A stretch of DNA of 64,000 nucleotides, taken from NCBI GenBank assembly GCA_016946835.1, contig JACVTC010000058.1, positions 990,348 through 1,054,347 of the forward strand. Direction: 5' to 3'. This document shows, one piece after another, positions 21,517 to 32,843 of the stretch. A program made the position numbers and the translations under genes. The notes beneath the pieces are model-generated. The model made no database searches and was not told where the DNA came from. It worked only from the letters and a program-made list of their open reading frames with translations. Origin of the DNA: Neocallimastix lanati (nom. inval.). Lineage: Eukaryota; Neocallimastigomycota; Neocallimastigomycetes; Neocallimastigales; Neocallimastigaceae. Position 1 is the stretch's first letter. Every line of letters starts with the position of its first letter.

Positions 21517-24500
21517 ATGAACCAAGCAAATAATCAAGGCTTCTTAAGAAACACTCAGAAAACAGTAAATGATCCACCACTGTTTTCTGGTATCAAGAGG
21601 GAATTCGACGGGTTCCTAACCAGAGCCGAAATTGCTATGGAATCCAACCCACATGGAATTAATAATGACATCGTAAAAGTCAAATTCATAATTTCTTATT
21701 TAATTGGAGAACCTTTAGACTGGGCTTCGTCTTTGAGACGCAACAATGACGAAATTTTGAATTCCTATGAAAATTTCATTAATGAACTTAGAGCTCGTTA
21801 TGGTGAAGAAGAAGTTAATACTGTAATTGCTAATGGGAAACTTTGTTCAATCCGTCAACATAAGTTTGGCCGCGTTAACGATTACATTAATGAATTCAAT
21901 AAAGTTGCAAGAAACTCAGACTTCAACGAGTCTGCAAAAATATACATGTTTATCAAAGGATTACATTATAAAATGAGAGAACATCTTGCCGTGGTCAATC
22001 CGAACCCAAACAATTTAAGAGCTTTGTTTACTGACGTTATTAGCATTGAGAGTTTAACCAAAAGACACAGTATTAATGAATTTTATTTTCATCAATACAA
22101 TCACCGAAACAACGCTAGTTCCAGTACACAACTCACTAATAATGATCCCATGGAAGTTGACCTCTATCGAATCAAGAGAGGTCAAAGGAATACCAACTAT
22201 TTCCCATCCAACAAGAAATTGTACCAGGAGAATGTTAACTCTAAGGAAGAAGAAAGAAGAAAAGGTCTTTGCTACTATTGTAAGCAACCAGGGCATCTTA
22301 AATTTAATTGCCCGAACAAGAAGAGGCCCGCTACAGTTAAAATGATCAACAAGAAAGAAAGAAATGATAATATTGCATCTACTAGCTTAAGAAGAATCAG
22401 AAGAATCAACAGCCAAGAAGATATTTTGAAAGTCAGAAAAATTGTTGAAGAGCAAAACTCACTCTTGACCAAGAAAAGTAACATTATTGATTTTTATATC
22501 AAAACAAACGATACAGAAGAAGTAAAGGCAAGAGTTTTGATTGATTCTGGATCAGATCTTAACTTTATTCACCCAGAATTTGCGAAGGCTTTTGGAATCA
22601 AAACCCAACAAATTGAAGAACCATTCCGTGTTACTGGTCTTGGTTACGGAATATCAACAGTTAAAAAGGAAACGGAGAAGTGCATTTTACGTTTAAAAAA
22701 TCACTTAGAAATCATTCAATTGTATGTACTCAGAATTCCTGATGTTGATATTATTTTAGGTCTACCTTGGATTGAGAAGCATTCGCCTTATAATTACCAC
22801 GACGCAAAGAAGATCTCCTTTGGCTCAGGATTTTGCGCTAGACACTGTAATAACGGTAAAAGAAAAAGAAAGAACAAGATCAAGAACAAGAAAAAGAACA
22901 AAGGAAAAGAATCTGCTACCGACTTGGAAGAAAATAAAATTATTGAAGACTCAAGAAAAAGAAAATCTTTCTTTGAATCCGATTCCGAATCTGATTCTGA
23001 AGAAGAAATTTCTATTCGTGGCCGCCGAACTCGTATTAGAACTTGTACTGAATTTATTAATAGTGATAGCGATAGTGATATTAATGATACTTTTATGTTA
23101 GATAATTTTAGTGATAGCATTAGTGATAGCGATAATTTTAGTGATAGTGATGATATTATTGTTATGAATTGTGATAGTAAAATTAGTAAAAATAGTTTAA
23201 AGATCTTAAAGAAAATTTGTGAATCAAGTAAATGTAAGAAATTAAATGTAATTGAAAAATGTAATAATGAAAATAATAATTTAAATAAAGATGATGAAAA
23301 GGTCGAAGTACCTGAAATCTATTTGATGTTTAAAGAAGTGTTTAATGAAAATAATTGTAATGTGTTACCTCCGCATCGTAATTATGATTGTGAGATTAAA
23401 TTAAAAGATAATTGTAGTTTATTTTATGGACCGTTGTATCCTTTAACTGAGACGGAGAGAGAAGAATTAAAGAAATATTTAGAAGAAAATTTAAAAAAGG
23501 GTTTTATTAGAAAATCTTCTTCTCCCGCTGGAGCACCTATTTTATTTGTTAGAAAAAAGGATGGTACATATAGACTAGTTATTGATTATAGAAAATTAAA
23601 TGAAATGACCATCCGTAACTCTTACCCTCTTCCTTTAATTAGTGAATTGTTGGATAGAGTTAAAGGTGCTAAATATTTTACTAAGTTAGATTTAAAATCT
23701 GCCTATAACTTAGTAAGAATTAAAGAAGGTGACGAGTACAAAACTGCCTTTCGCACAAGATATGGGCACTTTGAATATCTCGTTATGCCTTTTGGGCTTA
23801 AGAATGCCCCTGCTACATTCCAACATTTTATAAATGATGTTCTCAGTGATTACTTAGATGATTTTGTAATCTCTTATATTGATGACATTTTAATTTATTC
23901 TAATACTTTAGAAGAACATCATGTACATGTCAAGAAAGTTTTAAGAAAATTGTTAGAGAATCATTTAGTTGTTAAATTAGAAAAGTGTGAATTTGATGTA
24001 ACTGAAACTACTTTTCTTGGTTATGTTTTATCAAGAGATGGAATTAAAATGGATAAAGAAAAAGTTAAAGCAATTTTAGATTGGCCTGTTCCAACAAACG
24101 TTAAAGAAATTCAATCGTTTATTGGACTTTGTAATTATTACAGAATTTTTATTAAAGACTTTGCGAAAATTGCAAATCCTCTCCACAAATTAACTAGAAA
24201 AAATGTTCCTTTTAATTGGAGTTCTGAACAACAAAAAGCGTTTGATACTTTAAAAGAATTATTTACTACTGCTCCTATTTTGAAACATCCTGATAGCAAC
24301 AAACAATTCATTGTTGAAACTGATGCTAGTAATTTTGCTGTTGGTGCAATTCTTTCTCAGGAATTTGATGGGCATTTGCATCCAATTGCTTTTATTTCTA
24401 CTAGCTTAACTAAATCCCAAAGAAATTACCCTATCTATGACAAAGAACTTCTTGCTATTAAAGTTGCATTGGAAGGATGGAGACATTACTTAGAAGGAGC

Positions 24501-26286
24501 TCGCCATCAGTTTATTATTTATACTGATCATAAGAATTTAACTTTCCCTCGAAAACCTGAACTTCTTTCCCAACGCCAAATTCGTTGGTATGAATTCTTA
24601 TCTAGATTTGATTTTAAACTAATTTACAGAGCTGGTAAAAAGTCAGGTAAACCAGATATTTTATCCAGACGTAGTGATCATTTATTTGCTAGTGTTCGTC
24701 CTATTTCATGCGTTATTAATTCATGTAGTTTTAAGAATGATTCTTTAATCTCCTCTATTCATGATTCTCTAGCTAATGATGAATTCTATTGCAAAATAAC
24801 TGAATTTCTTAAAAATGATAAATCAAAAGATCCCCCTTTTAGTAAAATCGATAAATTTTCTCTTGACAAAAATGGTTATTTACTTTTTGAAAATTTAATT
24901 TATGTTCCCAATAAAATTAGAATAAGAGTTTTAGAACTCCATCATGACTCTATTTCTGCTGGTCATTTTGGAATTAATAAAACTATTGAACTTATTTCTC
25001 GTAATTTCTGGTGGCCTAAATTACAAAAAGATGTTAAAATGTTTATTAAATCTTGTGAAATTTGTTCAAAATCCAAAATCCCAAGACATAAGCCATATGG
25101 TTTACTTTCTCCACTTTCTACACCCAATAGAGCCTGGTCTGCTATCTCTATGGATTTTATTGTTGAACTTCCGAAATCCAAAGATATGACCACTATAATG
25201 GTTGTTGTGGATCGCTTAACTAAAATGGCTCATTTTATACCATTTAGATGTCTTCCTACTGCTTCTATTGCTGCTGATTCTTTCATTGCTAATATTTTTA
25301 AACTTCATGGTTTCCCCGATTCTATTATTTCTGATCGTGGTTCTCAATTTACCTCTGATTTTTGGAATCGTCTTTGCTCTCTTTTAAATATTAAGCATTC
25401 TTTTTCTACTGCTAATCACCCGCAGACTGATGGTCAAACGGAGAGGGTGAACTCGATATTGGAACAATATCTTCGTTGTTTCATTAACGAAAAACAAAAT
25501 AATTGGTTTGATTTATTACCTTTTGCAGAATTTTCTTATAACAATACTTTACAACAATCAATAAATCAATCACCATTTTTTGCAAATTATGGATTTAATC
25601 CAAAGTTTAATCCTGAGATTCCTTCAAACGAGAATCCACATAGAGCTGAAAAAAGAATATTGAATATTAACGAAAACATAAAGTTTTTAAAAGAAAATTT
25701 AGAACAAGCGAAAAAGACTTATAAAAAATATGCAGATTTAAAAAGAATGGATTCTCCTGATTTTAAAGTAGGAAATAAAGTTTATCTTTTAAAGGGTAAT
25801 ACAACAAAGAAAAATAAAAAATTATCTGATCAACTAATAGGACCCTTTGAAATCATTAGAAAAGTTAGTGATTTAGCGTATGAACTTAAACTTCCTAATA
25901 ATATGCGCTGTCACCCTGTATTCCATGTTTCGCTCCTCGAACCTTACCATGAAAATGAATTCCCAAACAGAAGAAATACTCGTAGAAGAAATATTAATCT
26001 TACTACGGATACAATTAATAGAAGTCCTGAAAGAATAATTAAAATGAAAACTTTTAACAATAAAAATCGTTACTTGATTAAATGGAAAGGATGCGATTCT
26101 AATGAAAATACTTGGATCGATGAAGATCAAATTTTTGATAAACAATTAATACAAGAATACTATAGAAAAGAAAAGAAGAATAAATCTTCGAATATTAACA
26201 ATGAATTTTGCCAACTACCTGAAGATTCGAACGAGTATTATGTTAGGCATAAATATCAACCTTTTGTGATCGATCTTCCTTCCTAA
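21517..26286 (+). CDS. gag-pol: Gypsy-B Gag-Pol polyprotein, chromovirus (intact)
   Basis: One frame of 1589 codons from the first ATG (21517); it is open 17 codons further, from a TTG at 21466, and those codons resemble the start of Gypsy-A Gag. Domains in order: capsid-like gag; zinc knuckle CYYCKQPGHLKFNC (about 252-265); aspartic protease DSGSD (343); an acidic Ser/Asp-rich linker; RT with YIDD (787-790); RNase H with ETDASN (about 934); integrase zinc finger (HH..CEIC) and core D1213-D1273-E1309, spaced D59D35E; chromodomain with YLIKWKGC and ENTWI (about 1502-1542). A single gag-pol frame, chromodomain and self-primer site place it with Tf1/sushi-like chromoviruses. All catalytic residues I checked are present, so the protein could be active although its 5' LTR is displaced. 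Confidence 0.93.
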   Translation: MNQANNQGFLRNTQKTVNDPPLFSGIKREFDGFLTRAEIAMESNPHGINNDIVKVKFIISYLIGEPLDWASSLRRNNDEILNSYENFINELRARYGEEEVNTVIANGKLCSIRQHKFGRVNDYINEFNKVARNSDFNESAKIYMFIKGLHYKMREHLAVVNPNPNNLRALFTDVISIESLTKRHSINEFYFHQYNHRNNASSSTQLTNNDPMEVDLYRIKRGQRNTNYFPSNKKLYQENVNSKEEERRKGLCYYCKQPGHLKFNCPNKKRPATVKMINKKERNDNIASTSLRRIRRINSQEDILKVRKIVEEQNSLLTKKSNIIDFYIKTNDTEEVKARVLIDSGSDLNFIHPEFAKAFGIKTQQIEEPFRVTGLGYGISTVKKETEKCILRLKNHLEIIQLYVLRIPDVDIILGLPWIEKHSPYNYHDAKKISFGSGFCARHCNNGKRKRKNKIKNKKKNKGKESATDLEENKIIEDSRKRKSFFESDSESDSEEEISIRGRRTRIRTCTEFINSDSDSDINDTFMLDNFSDSISDSDNFSDSDDIIVMNCDSKISKNSLKILKKICESSKCKKLNVIEKCNNENNNLNKDDEKVEVPEIYLMFKEVFNENNCNVLPPHRNYDCEIKLKDNCSLFYGPLYPLTETEREELKKYLEENLKKGFIRKSSSPAGAPILFVRKKDGTYRLVIDYRKLNEMTIRNSYPLPLISELLDRVKGAKYFTKLDLKSAYNLVRIKEGDEYKTAFRTRYGHFEYLVMPFGLKNAPATFQHFINDVLSDYLDDFVISYIDDILIYSNTLEEHHVHVKKVLRKLLENHLVVKLEKCEFDVTETTFLGYVLSRDGIKMDKEKVKAILDWPVPTNVKEIQSFIGLCNYYRIFIKDFAKIANPLHKLTRKNVPFNWSSEQQKAFDTLKELFTTAPILKHPDSNKQFIVETDASNFAVGAILSQEFDGHLHPIAFISTSLTKSQRNYPIYDKELLAIKVALEGWRHYLEGARHQFIIYTDHKNLTFPRKPELLSQRQIRWYEFLSRFDFKLIYRAGKKSGKPDILSRRSDHLFASVRPISCVINSCSFKNDSLISSIHDSLANDEFYCKITEFLKNDKSKDPPFSKIDKFSLDKNGYLLFENLIYVPNKIRIRVLELHHDSISAGHFGINKTIELISRNFWWPKLQKDVKMFIKSCEICSKSKIPRHKPYGLLSPLSTPNRAWSAISMDFIVELPKSKDMTTIMVVVDRLTKMAHFIPFRCLPTASIAADSFIANIFKLHGFPDSIISDRGSQFTSDFWNRLCSLLNIKHSFSTANHPQTDGQTERVNSILEQYLRCFINEKQNNWFDLLPFAEFSYNNTLQQSINQSPFFANYGFNPKFNPEIPSNENPHRAEKRILNINENIKFLKENLEQAKKTYKKYADLKRMDSPDFKVGNKVYLLKGNTTKKNKKLSDQLIGPFEIIRKVSDLAYELKLPNNMRCHPVFHVSLLEPYHENEFPNRRNTRRRNINLTTDTINRSPERIIKMKTFNNKNRYLIKWKGCDSNENTWIDEDQIFDKQLIQEYYRKEKKNKSSNINNEFCQLPEDSNEYYVRHKYQPFVIDLPS

Positions 26287-26323
26287 AGTTAATCTCGCAG
26301 GAGCTCGACTTAAAGGGCGAGAT

Positions 26324-27092
26324 TGTAAAGATATTATTAATATCTTTAAATAATTTTAATTAAATTTAATCATAAATTTAAGTAAAATTAAAATAAATTT
26401 ATTTGAAATCACGTGTATAAATTATTGAAAATATTTTTAACATAATTTCGATTTTTTCCAATCATACTAATAAATTAAAAATTTCTCTTGTGAAACTAGT
26501 ATTTGAAAATCATTTCTTTTTATGTAATTTAATTTAAATAATAAGAGTTAAGGTTTTTCACAAGATAAATTAACAACATGAAACTATGCAATTAGTCATG
26601 TTGAAACTTACGGCATTTTATGCTAAATTTATATTAAATAATTATGACAACTTTTATATTATTTTTAAATAGAAAATATATAATAAATTTACTAATAATA
26701 TTTAAATAATAAATAAATAATAAATGAACTCAATTAGAATTGATTATATTTATTTTAGTTATTAATTATAATTCTCTTTATTTAGTAATAGTTAATTATT
26801 TATTATTAGTTTAGGTTAGTATTGTTTTTAAATAAATAGCTAGATAATATAATTCAATAGGAATTATATATTATAAATGTAATAAGATAAAAATATAAAT
26901 AGTTATCAAATTTCATGTATTTTAATCGATGTAATTGTTATTAACGATTTCTTGTTAATAACACTTTAAAATAAATAAAGATTTTAATATTTAAAAAATT
27001 AATAAAACTTGTTCTTTAAAACTATTATTTTGTGTTTTAGTGTTATTATTGAAGTGTTGATTTATAATCTATTTTTTTACCAAAACTTTATA
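26324..27092 (+). repeat. Gypsy-B 3' LTR (first copy)
   Basis: 769 bp, directly after a purine-rich tract (AAAGGGCGAGAT). It ends in TTTATA followed by GATCC, the same Gypsy-A gag site found at the end of the other Gypsy-B. No matching GATCC lies at the left end of this Gypsy-B block. Confidence 0.92.
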
Positions 27093-28129
27093 GATCCAGA
27101 GTCAATAAGAACCTTAACCTTGCTTTCTTCAATCTCATTAGTCTTGATAAAAAAATCTAAAATATTTGTTTTTTGTTGATTTTTGTCTTCACAAGTAACT
27201 TCTCTCATCATTACAAGTTCTTCTTGTTCAGTAAGTCTTCTTATTCTACGCATATTTGAAAAGTTACCCATAACACTATCATCGGTATCTTTTCCCTTCA
27301 TAATTAACCTTAAGTTTTTTGGCTTTATCTTATTTGGACAATTGAATTTAAGATGTCCGGGTTGCTTACATAGGAAACAAACGCCCTTCTTTCTTTCTTC
27401 TGAATAATCTCTCTTTTCTTCTTTATACTTTATTGGACGGTAAGTATATTTTCTCTCGTTGGGACCTCTTTTTATACGGTAAAGGTCAATGTCCATTGGG
27501 TCGTTATGCGCAGCAGTATTACTAAAAAATTCTACCTTTTCGTTTCTTCTAATTAAGCTTTCTATATTTAATACTGTAGTAGTTAACCTATCAAGAGATC
27601 TAGGATTTGGATCGATTAAAGCAAGTTTCTCTCTTAAAGGTTGTTTTAATCCTCTAATGAACATATATATTTTTGCACTTTCATTAAAGTCAGAGTATTG
27701 AGCGATCCTTTGGAACTCTGAAATATATTCAAATACGTGCCCTTTCTTCTTCTGATAAATACTACACAGTTTACTATTGGCAACAATGGATTCGCTGGTA
27801 TAATCACCGAAGTTTGATTTTAACTCTTTCACGAAGTCATCGTATGAGTTAAGTAATGGACTATTATTCCTACGCAAGCAAGAGACCCATTCCAAAGGTT
27901 TCCCAAGCATGTAAGACATTAGGAATCTTACTCTTGCTGCATCGTTATTAAATTGATTTGGTCGGGATTCCATTGCTAGTTCTGCCCTTGTAAGGAATCC
28001 CTCAAGGTCGCATTTTCTTCCAATAAATGATGGCGGCTTATTAATTACACCAAATGCATTGTTTTCTTCGTGATTCTCCATTATCTCTTCCAAGGATAAT
28101 GTTTCAAAGAGTCTTTCTAAGTCTTCCAA
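27093..28129 (-). pseudogene. gag: Gypsy-A gag, interrupted copy 1
   Basis: Starts at ATG 28129 (MEDLERLFETLSLEE) and reads through a capsid-like region, zinc knuckle CFLCKQPGHLKFNC and the first residues of protease (VLIDSGS), where the Gypsy-B LTR cuts it; the open frame then runs a few codons into the LTR and stops at 27077. It is clearly related to Gypsy-B Gag, sharing the knuckle, ESAKIYMFI and DLYRIKRG motifs. It looks identical to 39871-40907 because both lie in the duplicated block. No pol follows it, so it could make only a Gag-like product. Confidence 0.88.
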
Positions 28130-28535
28130 TTTAAGAAAATTTATTAATTATTTATTTATTTATTTTTTGCTTTGTTTTGTTTTGTTTTCTCAAAATTAAT
28201 AACTTTATAATTATATTAGTAAAGTCGACCAGGTCTCTATCCAATTATGTATGGTGACGGTCGAGTAAACTAATTTTTTATAAATGACTTATTAATTTTG
28301 AAGAATTATATTTTTTCTGGTTATTAGAAGGAGTTTTTTCACTTGTTTTAGTCTGTATTACTAGATACAATGTTCATTTAAGCCCTGAATTGTGGTCCTC
28401 GATTACAGTCCAATTATTGATTCCAAATTGGTTAGCTCTGAATAAAAACTCTTGACCGGCGGTAGACCAAAAAAATCTTCAGCTTGCGGATTCTGTTATT
28501 GCAACGTATTTTGTAAAATAAAAGGTAATTGTTAT
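28130..28535 (-). other. Gypsy-A 5' leader (copy 1)
   Basis: About 400 nt between the internal Gypsy-A LTR and gag on the minus strand. Directly after the LTR it holds ATAACAATTACC (28535 downward), the self-primer site. There is a single ATG in the leader (CAT on plus near 28374), a very short upstream frame. It looks identical to 40908-41313. Confidence 0.8.
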
Positions 28536-29238
28536 TGTAAAAGAAAACACAAAAATAGATTACAATAACAAAATACAATAAATTTTATTTTATTAAAAAA
28601 TTTTTTATTAAAATATATTTTATTAATATTTAATATTTATTTGTTAAAATAACAATTACATCGAGAAAAAATGTGAAAAGTATCTTCTATTTATACTTTT
28701 CCTAAATACATTGATAATATATTATTTTATTTAAATTACATATATTTTAATTTAAAACTATCCTAATGAATTTTATTAAATAATAAATTTATAAACTATA
28801 GCTAAATTTAGAAAAATATAATTATTAATTAAACTAAATACTAAATAATTAAAATTAAGTACATTTATTATCTATTTATTATTTTAATATTATAAGTAAA
28901 GTCTTTATTTATTTTCGATTTAAAAACAATGTTAAAGGAGTCATGATTAAATTTTGAAACTTAATTTTCACAAAATAAATTATTAATTTATTTTGTTTTA
29001 AACTTTAATTAATTCATTTAAATTATTTTACAACAATAATTTTCTCAGAATTAAATTTTATAAAAATTATTACATTAAAAATTTATCTTGTGGCTTAAAG
29101 AATATAATTCAAAAATTTAGTTCATATGATTTATTTACTTTGTTTATTATTTTATAAATCAAAGATTAATTTACATTTTTGAATTACACAAGAAAAATTT
29201 TTAATTTAAAATGTGATTGGGATAATCACATCTTTACA
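28536..29238 (-). repeat. Gypsy-A LTR, internal copy
   Basis: 703 bp, TGTAAAAG...CATCTTTACA in plus orientation. On the minus strand a TATAAATAG box (28695-28687) lies 36 nt before GTAATTGTTAT (28659-28649). One side joins Gypsy-A leader and gag, the other joins the Gypsy-A pol end through a polypurine tract (AAGGAGGGAGAT, 29250-29239), so it acts as both the 3' LTR of one unit and the 5' LTR of the next. It appears identical to 41314-42016. Confidence 0.92.
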
Positions 29239-29269
29239 ATCTCCCTCCTTAAATCGAGCTCCTGCGAGA

Positions 29270-30364
29270 TCAAAGTTTTCTCGAAGGTATATCTATCGTA
29301 AAAGGTTGATACTTATGCCTGACATAATATTCCGGTTCAACGGATTCTTCAGTATCAGTTGATTGTTTTCCTTTTCTGCATCTTTTCTGATATTCTTGAA
29401 TTAACTGTGGATCAGGGATTTGACTTTCTTCAATCCAGTTGTTTTCGACAATGTCACGACCTTTCCAAGGTAAAAGTTTTTTCCATTACGTCTCTTCATG
29501 TCGTTAATTCTTTCCTAAATTCTTTCTTCATAATCAGTTGTTAAACGTATATTTTTTCTTTTGCAATTTCTCCTATCTTTAAATTCGTTTTCATAGTAAG
29601 GTTCAAGTAATGAAACATGAAAAACTGGATGGCAACGCATTCCCTTTGGAAGATTAAGTTCATAAGCTAAATCACTTATTTTCTTACTAATTTTGAAGGG
29701 ACCTGCCATTTGATTAGAAAGTTTCTTTTTCTTATTTTTTACGTTAATTCCTTTAAGTAACCAAACTTTATCACCAACTTCGAATTTAGGAGGATCCATT
29801 CTTTTTTGATCAGCATATTTCTTATAAGTTTCTTTTGCTCTATGTAAATTCTCTTTTAAAAAATTTATATTTTCATTAATCTCAATTACACGTTTTTCCG
29901 CCCTACTAGGTCTTTTATTAGATGGAATTTCTGGATGAGCTTTAGGATTAAATCCATAATTTGCAAAAAATGGTGTTTGATTAATTGATTGCTGTATAGA
30001 GTTATTATATGAGAACTCAGCAAATGGTAAAAGATCAGCCCAATTGTTTTGTCTTTCATTGATGAAGCAACGGAGATATTGTTCCAATATCGCGTTCACC
30101 CTCTCCGTTTGACCATCTGTTTGAGGATGATTAGCAGTAGAAAGAGAATGTTCAATGTCATAAAGGCTACATAGTCTGTTCCAAAACGCAGAAGTAAACT
30201 GAGAACCTCTGTCAGAAACAATAGATTCCGGTAAGCCGTGCAAACGAAAAATAGTAGAAAGAAAAGCATCAGCAGCAATGTCAGCGGTAGGAAGACAGCG
30301 AAAGGGAATAAAATGTGCCATTTTAGTTAAACGATCTACAACAACCATAATACAAGTAAGATCT
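29270..30364 (-). pseudogene. pol: Gypsy-A pol, 3' part: integrase core and chromodomain relic
   Basis: Reads from IMVVVDRLTKMAHFIPF through SDRGSQFTS and TDGQTERVN (second Asp and Glu of integrase), then the integrase C-terminal region up to RNIRLTTDYEERI, where TAG stops it at 29515. Beyond, shifted frames keep chromodomain remnants (ENNWIEESQ) and a tail like that of Gypsy-B (YYVRHKYQPF), ending at 29270 next to the polypurine tract. The first Asp of the integrase core is missing because the adjoining segment has been deleted (see 30365-30402). Confidence 0.85.
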
Positions 30365-30402
30365 TATAAAGTTTTGGTAAAAAAATAGATTATAAATCAA
30401 CA
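30365..30402 (-). repeat. 38-bp Gypsy-B LTR remnant in Gypsy-A pol
   Basis: Reverse complement of the last 38 bp of the Gypsy-B LTR (TATAAAGTTTTGG...ATCAACA). It replaces roughly 50 codons of Gypsy-A integrase, between WPKL (30420) and IMVVVD (30354). It marks a former minus-oriented Gypsy-B insertion removed by deletion. Confidence 0.85.
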
Positions 30403-32843
30403 TCATTGAATAATTTTGGCCATCAAAAATTACGGGAAATAAGTTCGGACGTCTTTTTAATACCAAAGTGACCAGCAGAAACTGAATCATGATGGAGTTC
30501 AAGAATCCTTGTTCTTAATGATTCAGGAACATAAATCAAATTATCAAAAAGTAGAAATCCTTCCACATCAATTTTTACTTTATTTATATTATTTATAGGA
30601 GGCGAAGATGAGGAATTGTTGCTTAAATAAGTTTTAATTTTACAAAATAATTCATCCGAATTTAATGAAGACAATATGGAATTAATGAGAGAATCACTAG
30701 ATTTTTTACTAATTGTTAAACAACATTTTGGCGCAGTTCGTAAATTGGCGAATAAATGATCACTTCTTCTTGAGAGTAAATCAGGTTTGCCAGACTTCTT
30801 TCCAGCACGATAAATAAGCTTAAAATCAAATCTAGATAAAAATTCGTACCAACGAATTTGTCGTTGAGAGAGCATTTCTGGTTTTCTAGGGAAAGTAAGA
30901 TTTTTATGATCAGTATAAACGATAAATTGATGTCGAGCACCTTCTAAGTAATGTCGCCATTCCTCAAGTGCTAATTTGATTGCTAACAATTCTTTATCAT
31001 AAATTTGGTAATTCCTCTGACATTTAGTTAAACTTTTCGAGAGAAATGCAACGGGATGTAATTTACCTTCAAATTCTTGAGATAATACAGCACCAACAGC
31101 AAAGTTACTAGCATCAGTTTCAACTATAAAAGGTTTATCGCTGTCAGGATTTCTTAAGATAGGAGCAGAAGTAAATAAATGCTTTAACTTATCGAAAGCG
31201 TCTTGTTGATCTTTACCCCAAACAAATTCAACATTTTTTCTAGTGAGTTTGTGAATAGGATTTGCGATTTTAGCAAAATCTTTTATGAAAAGACGATAAT
31301 AATTGCAAAGACCGATGAACGATTGGACTTCCTTAACGTTTGTTGGAGAAGGCCATTCTAAAATTGCTTTAACTTTTTCATTATCCATTTTTAATCCATC
31401 TTTCGAAATTACATAGCCATGGAAAGTGGTTTCCGATTTATCAAATTCACATTTTTCCAATTTCACAACTAAATTATTTTCAAGTAATCTTTTTAATACC
31501 TTTTTAACATGTATGTGATGCTCTTCGATATTATTGGAAAAGATAAGAATATCATCAATATAAGAAATGACAAAATCATCTAAATAATCACTGAGAACAT
31601 CATTGATAAAGTGCTGAAAAGTAGCAGGTGCATTCTTTAGTCCGAAAGGCATAACTAAGAATTCAAAATGCCCATATCTGGTTCTAAAGGCAGTTTTATA
31701 TTCATCGCCTTCTTTAATACGGACTAGATTATATGCGGATTTTAAATCTAGTTTCGTAAATATTTTAGCACCTTTAACTCTATCAAGTAGTTCACTAATT
31801 AAAGGTAAAGGATATGAATTACGTATCGTCATTTCATTTAACTTTCTATAATCAATAACTAAACGTAATGTACCATCTTTTTTTCTAACAAATAGAACTG
31901 GAGCACCAGCAGGAGAAGTGGATTTTCTAATGAATCCTTTATCTAATAATTCCTTTAATTCTTCACGCTCTAATTCCGTCAAAGGATACAAAGGACCATA
32001 AAATAAAATTGAATTATCTTTTAAATTTATCTCACAATCATATACTCTATGTGGAGGTAACACACTACAATTTTTTTCATTAAACACTTCTTTATAATCT
32101 AAATAGATGATTGGTACGGTGACCGAATTTTGATTTTTATTTAAATTTTCATTTTCGTTACACGATTTAAATTTTTTACATGAAACATTAATATTATTAC
32201 ATGAATTAATATTATTACATGAGTCATTTTTAACTATACTATCACTATTATTTTCACATTCTAAACTTTTTTCTAATTCACTTTCACTAATACTATCGTA
32301 CATAAAATTATCATCTAAATCATAATCACTATCGGATTCATCATTTATAGTTAGAACAACTCGTCCTTTGAAATATGGTTCGGGTTCGGATTCGGAGTCA
32401 GAATAGTATTTTATAGTGGATCTTGAACAGGATGGTTCTTCCCTTTTTTCTTCATCAGTTACTTTAAGTTCTTGTTCAAGAATAGCCATCTTATTTCTCT
32501 TAGTAGTCCTTTTTCTTTTGCTTCTTCTTCTTTTTCCATTATTACAATGGCGAGCACAAAAACCAGAACTAAAAGCGATTTTCTTAGCATCATGGTAATT
32601 ACTTGGACTGTGCTTATCAATCCAAGGTAGTCCTAGAATCACATCTACATCTGGGATTCGGAGAACATAAAATTGAATAATTTCTAAGTGGTTCTTATAA
32701 CGTAGAATACATTTTTCAGTTTCTTTAGTGACATTAGCGATTCCATATCCAAGTCCTGAGACGCTAAAAGACTTGTTGATCCTTTCGGTCTTAATACCAA
32801 GTTTCTTTACGACCTCCGGATGGATAAAATTTAAGTCGGATCC
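30403..32843 (-). pseudogene. pol: Gypsy-A pol, 5' part: protease, RT, RNase H, start of integrase
   Basis: Begins inside the protease motif at the GATCC junction (GSDLNFIHPE) and continues the frame cut from gag at 39871. It holds GLPWIDKHSP, an acidic Ser-rich linker shorter than that of Gypsy-B, RT with YIDDILIFS (about 31560), RNase H with ETDASNFAVGA (about 31120), and the first integrase zinc-finger part (HHDSVSAGHFG). The frame stops at TGA 30425-30423, where the Trp-Trp of FWWPKL reads Trp to stop, and then meets the Gypsy-B LTR scar. It is interrupted at both ends and cannot give a complete Pol. Confidence 0.88.

Noticed and set aside
27077-27092. C-terminal residues IKFW of the Gypsy-A gag frame as a true end of a protein
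   Set aside because: These codons come from the Gypsy-B LTR; they are a junction artefact.
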